Assembly: GCA_013138675.1 (NCBI GenBank)
Contig: WTCH01000225.1
Coordinates: 1 to 9,893, forward strand
Origin: Woeseiaceae bacterium
GTDB lineage: Bacteria > Pseudomonadota > Gammaproteobacteria > Steroidobacterales > Woeseiaceae
Reading direction: 5' to 3'
DNA: 9,893 nt
Positions 5,201 through 9,893 of this stretch are shown in pieces. The notes below the pieces were generated by a model, which saw only the letters and a program-made list of their open reading frames with translations, searched no databases and was not told the origin of the DNA. A program made the translations under genes and the position numbers. Every line of letters begins with the position of its first letter. Positions within the stretch are counted from its first letter, which is position 1.

Positions 5201-7525
5201 ATGTACGAAATCAACAGCGCCGCCATCATTGGGGCGGGCACCATGGGCCTCGGAATCGCGGGACAACTCGCCAATGCGGGCGTACAAGTCCTGCTACTCG
5301 ACATCCCGGCCGACGGTGAGAATCGCAACGCCATTTGCGAACGCGCGCTCGAGCGCCTGCTGGACGAGAACCAGCCGGGACTGCTGCACAAAGATCTTCT
5401 CGAGCGCATCACGATCGGCAACATCGAAGATGACATGGCGAAACTCGCTGACGTCGACTGGATCGCGGAAGCGGTGGTCGAACGTCTCGACATCAAGAAG
5501 TCACTGTACCGGGAGATAGACAAATACCGTAAGTCCGGTTCAATCATCTCTTCAAATACATCGACCATTCCGATCTCCCTGCTGGTCGAAGACATGCCAG
5601 TCACTTTTCGTGAGGAATTTGCGATCACGCACTTCTTCAACCCGGTACGCGTCATGCGTTTACTGGAGCTGGTGCGTGGTACTCAAACACGCAGCGACGT
5701 TATAGAGTGCCTCGGTCATTTCTGCGAACGGCGGCTCGGCAAGGGCATCGTCGTCTGCAACGACACACCAGGCTTCCTGGGCAATCGCGTCGGTGTCTTC
5801 GCCATCCAGAAAGCGCTGCACACAGCATTCGACATGGGCCTGAAACCTGAGGTAGCCGACGCCATCTTCGGCCGGCCGATGGGCATTCCCAAGACCGGCG
5901 TGTTCGGGCTCTATGACCTTATCGGCATCGACCTGATGTCGGACGTCGCCAAGAGCCTGGTTTCGATTCTTCCCGCGGACGATGTTTTTCATGGCGTGTC
6001 TGCCGAGATTCCCGTAATGGTCCGGATGATTGAAGACGGACTGATCGGCAATAAGGGCGGAACCGGTGGTTTCTATCAACCCGCCGACACCGCGGCAGGT
6101 CGCAGTCGCAAGACACTGGACTTCAATAGCTTCGAGTATCGGGACCATGACGCGGGCAAACCACAGGTCGCCGTCGACGCAGAGCTGGCAGGTGACTTCA
6201 CGCTACTCCTGCAACAAGACGACGACTACCGCACCTATGCATGGGAGATTCTGGCCAGCACCTTGTGTTACGCGGCAGCACTCATTCCTGACGTGAACGA
6301 ATCGCTTGTCGCTGTCGATGACGCGATGAAGCTGGGTTACAACTGGATCCAGGGTCCGTTCGAAATGATCGATGCGATTGGAGTCGACCAGTTCGTCGCA
6401 CGGCTCGAGAAGGATGGCCGCGATATTCCCGATTTTGTACGCACAGCCATGGGCAAGTCGTTTTACCGCTGCAATGGTGGCGAGCTTCAGTACCTGCTTG
6501 CCGATGGCAGTTATCAAACGCTGCGACGCGCAAAAGGTATTCGGCGCTTCAGCGAAGAACGCCGGACGTTGACGCCGCTCGAAGAGAACGCCGCTGCAAG
6601 TTTTTTTGAGCTCGAGAACAACGTTGGACTCGTTGAGTTTCACAGCAAGGCCAATGCGCTGGGTCCGGAATCCATGCAGCTCCTCGAGGCAGCCGTCAAG
6701 CACGCATCGGCAAAGATGACCGGGCTCATCATTCATAACGATGCCCAGCACTTCTCCTGCGGGGCGGATTTGCAGAGCATTCTTGGCTTTGTCGCCAACC
6801 AGGACATGGAAGGCCTCGATAGCTTTCTCGATCACTACCAGCGGACGCTGGCCTCGATGAAATATGCCCCGATTCCTGTGGTCGCTGCGCCTTCAGGCCT
6901 GTCGATGGGGGGAGGATTCGAGGTCCTGTTGCACGCTGACAAAGTCGTTTTCCATGCGAACTCGGTTACTGGGCTGGTCGAATCCCTGGTCGGCGTCGTT
7001 CCGGGCGGTGGTGGCGTCAAGGAGATGCTGTACCGCTGGTACGAGCGTGAGGGCGACATCACAAAAGCTGCCTGGAACGCCTTCATGAACATCGGCTACG
7101 GCAAGACCGCACGATCTCCGCTCGAGGCAGAACCACTGGCCATGTTCCGCAGTGACGTTGATGACTACATCATGAATCGCGACCGCCTTCTCGACACCGC
7201 GATGTCAGCGGTCATGGGGATGGCGCCGGATTACGCCGTAACAAGACGTACGCCGCTCGCGATGCCGGGCCGCGACGTCTGGGCCGAAATGCGTGAATGG
7301 CTACAGAAAGCGCACGAAAAAGGACATCTGACGCCGCATGACGTCACGACAGGTGCTCAAATAGCCATGATCGTTACCGGCGGGGGCATAGACGCGGGCA
7401 CCGAGTTGACCGAAAATGACCTCTTTGCGCTCGAGCGCGAAGCATTTGTGACCCTCGGCAAAACCGTACAGACGAGGGACAGAATTCAGTTCATGCTCGA
7501 GAACGGTACACCACTACGAAACTGA
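5201..7525 (+). CDS. FadN-like fused 3-hydroxyacyl-CoA dehydrogenase / enoyl-CoA hydratase
   Basis: A 774-residue bifunctional beta-oxidation enzyme with the dehydrogenase first and the hydratase last. This is the order of Bacillus FadN, opposite to E. coli FadB. Residues 5-190 form the NAD-binding domain: GAGTMG at 11-16, the acid ending the second strand (Asp34), SSNTS at 117-121, and the catalytic pair His144 (THFFNPV) and Glu156 (LLELV). GFLGNR (191-196) opens the C-terminal dehydrogenase domain, which is duplicated to about residue 450 (a second half-repeat around 346-425 includes GPFEMID). Residues about 470-690 are the crotonase domain: the oxyanion glycines are in SCGADL (519-524) and MGGGFE (569-574). 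Both acidic residues of active hydratases are present at Glu574 and Glu594, 20 apart as in crotonase (E144/E164), followed by PGGGG. Hydration and NAD-linked oxidation of enoyl-CoA are therefore both plausible. It follows the hydrolase after nine bases and precedes the acyl-CoA dehydrogenase after seven. No thiolase is nearby. Confidence 0.92.
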   Translation: MYEINSAAIIGAGTMGLGIAGQLANAGVQVLLLDIPADGENRNAICERALERLLDENQPGLLHKDLLERITIGNIEDDMAKLADVDWIAEAVVERLDIKKSLYREIDKYRKSGSIISSNTSTIPISLLVEDMPVTFREEFAITHFFNPVRVMRLLELVRGTQTRSDVIECLGHFCERRLGKGIVVCNDTPGFLGNRVGVFAIQKALHTAFDMGLKPEVADAIFGRPMGIPKTGVFGLYDLIGIDLMSDVAKSLVSILPADDVFHGVSAEIPVMVRMIEDGLIGNKGGTGGFYQPADTAAGRSRKTLDFNSFEYRDHDAGKPQVAVDAELAGDFTLLLQQDDDYRTYAWEILASTLCYAAALIPDVNESLVAVDDAMKLGYNWIQGPFEMIDAIGVDQFVARLEKDGRDIPDFVRTAMGKSFYRCNGGELQYLLADGSYQTLRRAKGIRRFSEERRTLTPLEENAAASFFELENNVGLVEFHSKANALGPESMQLLEAAVKHASAKMTGLIIHNDAQHFSCGADLQSILGFVANQDMEGLDSFLDHYQRTLASMKYAPIPVVAAPSGLSMGGGFEVLLHADKVVFHANSVTGLVESLVGVVPGGGGVKEMLYRWYEREGDITKAAWNAFMNIGYGKTARSPLEAEPLAMFRSDVDDYIMNRDRLLDTAMSAVMGMAPDYAVTRRTPLAMPGRDVWAEMREWLQKAHEKGHLTPHDVTTGAQIAMIVTGGGIDAGTELTENDLFALEREAFVTLGKTVQTRDRIQFMLENGTPLRN

Positions 7526-7532
7526 CCAGACT

Positions 7533-9308
7533 ATGAAATACGACGCCCCGATTCAGGACATGCTCTTTCTTCTCAACGAGTGGATAGGTATCGATCGCCT
7601 TACCTCGCTGCCCGGCTACGAGGAAGTTGATGCCGATCTCGTCGAAGCCATTCTCGAGGAGGCCGGAAAGTTCGCCAGTACCGAACTGCTCACGATTAAT
7701 CGCGAAGGCGACGAGCACGGAGCTGTGTTTGAAGACGGTTCGGTGCGCACTCCGCCAGGCTTCAAAGAAGCCTATACGCAGTTCATCGAAAATGGCTGGA
7801 CTGGTATCGATGCGGATCCCGACCACGGCGGCCAGGGGCTACCGACACTGCTGCAGAATTTTATCGACGAGATCATCGGCGCGACGAATGTCTCGTTCAA
7901 GCTTTACTGCGAACTCAGCCACGGTGCTTATCACCTGATCGATCACGCGGCATCCGACGAAATTCGTGAACTGTACCTGCCGAAGATGGTCGAGGGCACG
8001 TGGTCTGGCACTATGTGCCTGACCGAACCTCAATGCGGAACAGATCTCGGCTTGCTCAACACGAAGGCCGAGGCAAACTCAGACGGTACCTACAAGATTA
8101 GTGGCGCGAAAATTTTCGTATCGTCCGGCGATCACGACCTGACAGAAAATATTCTGCACCTTGTCATTGCCCGGATCGACGGCGCGCCAGCAGGTACGAG
8201 AGGCATTAGCCTGTTCCTCGTTCCCAAGTTCCTGGTTAACGACGACGGATCATTGGGTGAGCGCAACGAAGTTCATACAGCGTCTATCGAACACAAAATG
8301 GGCATTCGTGCTTCCGCGACCTGCACGCTGAACTTTGACGGCGCGAAAGGCTACCTGATTGGTGAAGAAAACCGCGGTCTCGCAGCGATGTTCAAGATGA
8401 TGAACATCGAACGCATTACCGTGGGTCTGCAAGGACTGGGCATGTCCGAAATCGCGTATCAAAATGCGCTCGACTACGCCCAGGAGAGGACCCAGAGCAA
8501 AGCACCGGCGCCACGCCCCGATGACAGCAAACCCGCAGACCCGATTATTTTCCAGCCGGAAATGCAACGACAGCTGCTGACGATTCGTTCGCAGGTCGAA
8601 GGCGCGCGCGCAATGGCTGTCTATGCTGCCCTTAACGTCGACATCATGGAAAGGTCGACAGACGAAGCGGCGGTAGCCGACGCGCAGAACCTTGTTGCGT
8701 TATTTACACCCGTCATCAAAGCCCATTTCAGCGACCTCGGCATGAGTAGCACACTCTCAGCCCAGCAAATATTCGGTGGACACGGGTACGTGCGCGAACA
8801 TGGCATGGAGCAACTGGTGCGCGACTGCCGCATTGCACCGATCTACGAGGGTACCAACGAGGTGCAGGCAATTGATCTGGTCGCGCGCAAGCTGACTGGC
8901 AAGACCGGCGAGTTCGCCAGCCGGTTCATGGATGATTGGCAAAAATACCTGGCTGAACATGCGAATGACGAGGACCTTGCCACACTTGTTAGGCCTGCCG
9001 CTGCGGCGCTGCAAAGCCTGATTGAAACAACGGGATGGGTGCGGGACAAGCTGCAGTCTGACGAAGCGACAGCACGCGGTGCTGCCTCACAGTACCTGCG
9101 GCTATTCGCACTGACGATCATTGCCTGCTTCTGGGTCCAGGTCATCGTTAGCATTCGTGACAAGAGCGGTGCGTTTTACGACATGAAGCGCAAAGTTGCG
9201 CACTTCTATATGCAGCAAGTCCTGCCGGAAACAGCAGCAATAGCGACAACGATTGTGAATGGGGCCGAGGCACTCGCCAATATCAGCGTTGACGAATTGA
9301 CCGGCTAG
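7533..9308 (+). CDS. Acyl-CoA dehydrogenase, large FadE/DmdC-like five-domain type
   Basis: A 591-residue FAD enzyme that oxidises an acyl-CoA to the trans-2-enoyl-CoA, the step before the FadN-like hydratase. The N-terminal extension YDAPIQDMLFLLNE (3-16) and the long C-terminal domain (about 465-590) give the arrangement AcylCoA_DH_N, N, M, 1 and C, which is shared by DmdC (3-methylthiopropionyl-CoA dehydrogenase) and many FadE-like enzymes. Motifs: GWTGIDADPDHGGQG (88-102), MCLTEPQCGTDLG (161-173, flavin contact), KIFVSSGDHD (193-202), MGIRAS (256-261), QIFGGHGYVREHGMEQ (412-427), and IYEGTNEVQ (437-445) with Glu439 as the predicted proton-abstracting base. A hydrophobic helix at 524-540 could be core packing or membrane contact. 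The chain-length or methylthio preference cannot be read by eye. There is little Shine-Dalgarno signal before the ATG, and the seven-base gap suggests coupled translation. Its TAG overlaps the stop of the converging gene. Confidence 0.92.
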   Translation: MKYDAPIQDMLFLLNEWIGIDRLTSLPGYEEVDADLVEAILEEAGKFASTELLTINREGDEHGAVFEDGSVRTPPGFKEAYTQFIENGWTGIDADPDHGGQGLPTLLQNFIDEIIGATNVSFKLYCELSHGAYHLIDHAASDEIRELYLPKMVEGTWSGTMCLTEPQCGTDLGLLNTKAEANSDGTYKISGAKIFVSSGDHDLTENILHLVIARIDGAPAGTRGISLFLVPKFLVNDDGSLGERNEVHTASIEHKMGIRASATCTLNFDGAKGYLIGEENRGLAAMFKMMNIERITVGLQGLGMSEIAYQNALDYAQERTQSKAPAPRPDDSKPADPIIFQPEMQRQLLTIRSQVEGARAMAVYAALNVDIMERSTDEAAVADAQNLVALFTPVIKAHFSDLGMSSTLSAQQIFGGHGYVREHGMEQLVRDCRIAPIYEGTNEVQAIDLVARKLTGKTGEFASRFMDDWQKYLAEHANDEDLATLVRPAAAALQSLIETTGWVRDKLQSDEATARGAASQYLRLFALTIIACFWVQVIVSIRDKSGAFYDMKRKVAHFYMQQVLPETAAIATTIVNGAEALANISVDELTG

Positions 9309-9893
9309 GCTTTCATCTCATCCGGAATTGCGATCTGCGGTTTAAACCAGGGCGCTTCGCAGACTACGGCCGGGCGATCTCCTGAAGGCGAGTCGACAAT
9401 AAGTTCCGAGCCGACGTCCGAGTGCTCCACTGCGACGTTCGCCCAGCCAATATTGCGTTCCAGTCGCGGTGAGTGTGCGCAACGGGTCACGTGGCCGATT
9501 CTCTTCCCGTCCACGGAGATGTCCCAGAATTCCTCGTTGGGCACGGCCAGCGCGTCGCCATCTATTTCGATGCCGACAAGCCGCCGACCGGCCCCTTCGG
9601 CAGCAATCTTCCGCAACGCGGCTTTGCCGACGAAGTCACCGGGTTGATCGAAATCAACGAATCGCCCCATGCCTATGACATAGGGATTGTCGTCTATCGT
9701 GATATCGGACGCGTAGGAAAGCAGACCACCTTCGATGCTTCGAATTGTCGATGGCGCCATCGGCGCGATGTTGTACGGCTTGCCCGCTTCCATGACGCGT
9801 TCCCACAACGCATCTCCATATTGGCTGTCGCGCAGGTACAGCTCGTAGCCGAGTTCCCCGCTCCAACCAGTGCGCGAGACAACGAGCGGTATG
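9305..9893 (-). CDS. GcvT-family protein, DmdA-like demethylase (5' part outside the window)
   Basis: The reading frame is open to the right edge of the window, so only the last 195 residues are visible, about half of a typical 370-380-residue protein. Visible residues 6-20 (SRTGWSGELGYELYL) match the GcvT folate-domain motif RTG(W/Y)xGExG(F/Y)E. The next part resembles SAR11 DmdA over its whole length: SIEGGLLSYASD and DDNPYVIGMG against IESALLSYGND and DNPFECGF, then FVGKAALRKI, RRLVGIEID, and CAHSPRLERNIGWANV against ACYSPHFKKVIGIAMI. The comparison is from memory, not an alignment run. DmdA moves a methyl group from DMSP to tetrahydrofolate, leaving methylmercaptopropionate, but many DmdA-like paralogues have unknown or other methylated substrates. 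An internal TTG at 9808 is not the start, because homology continues upstream of it. The gene converges on the acyl-CoA dehydrogenase gene. Confidence 0.82.
   Translation of the reverse strand, partial: IPLVVSRTGWSGELGYELYLRDSQYGDALWERVMEAGKPYNIAPMAPSTIRSIEGGLLSYASDITIDDNPYVIGMGRFVDFDQPGDFVGKAALRKIAAEGAGRRLVGIEIDGDALAVPNEEFWDISVDGKRIGHVTRCAHSPRLERNIGWANVAVEHSDVGSELIVDSPSGDRPAVVCEAPWFKPQIAIPDEMKA

Noticed and set aside
5201..7525. FadN-like gene as E. coli-type FadB
   Set aside because: The domain order is dehydrogenase then hydratase, the reverse of FadB.
9285..9340. A terminator between the convergent genes
   Set aside because: Only scattered CCGG tetramers are present, with no stable stem followed by a T-run on either strand.
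9654..9866. Overlapping minus-strand open frames near the right edge as separate genes
   Set aside because: They are out of frame with the DmdA-like protein, whose frame alone is open to the edge and shows family motifs.

Overview
The window looks like a piece of the chromosome of a free-living gammaproteobacterium, perhaps marine or sediment-dwelling. This rests on moderately high GC, a DUF3313-type lipoprotein, a MetA-type homoserine acyltransferase, and a DmdA-like GcvT relative beside acyl-CoA metabolism genes. The taxonomic placement is an inference. Nearly all of the window is coding, and there are no RNA genes, insertion sequences, phage genes or CRISPR arrays that I can support.

Layout: (1) a small outer-membrane-type lipoprotein gene (15-722), closed by a strong symmetrical intrinsic terminator (745-774). 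(2) A six-gene forward run with very short gaps (820-9308). It starts with three sulfur amino-acid genes: a homoserine O-acyltransferase (metA), a cystathionine gamma-synthase/lyase-type PLP enzyme, and a metY-type O-acylhomoserine sulfhydrylase. It continues with an alpha/beta hydrolase, a FadN-like fusion of 3-hydroxyacyl-CoA dehydrogenase and enoyl-CoA hydratase, and a large acyl-CoA dehydrogenase of the FadE/DmdC-like five-domain type. (3) A converging, 5'-truncated gene on the minus strand (9305-9893), whose visible C-terminal half resembles the DMSP demethylase DmdA branch of the GcvT family. The last forward gene and this gene end in overlapping stop codons within one CTAG.

How the genes may work together: MetA activates homoserine. 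The two PLP enzymes then exchange the acyl group for cysteine (transsulfuration) or for sulfide or methanethiol (direct sulfhydrylation). The dehydrogenase and the FadN-like protein supply three beta-oxidation steps (dehydrogenation, hydration, second dehydrogenation), but no thiolase lies in the window. The most interesting reading is that the locus links methylated-sulfur breakdown to methionine synthesis. A DmdA-like demethylase, a DmdC-like acyl-CoA dehydrogenase and a crotonase-type hydratase would release methanethiol, which MetY can capture. This is a hypothesis. The plain alternative is a methionine operon fused to an ordinary fatty-acid oxidation module, next to an unrelated GcvT paralogue.
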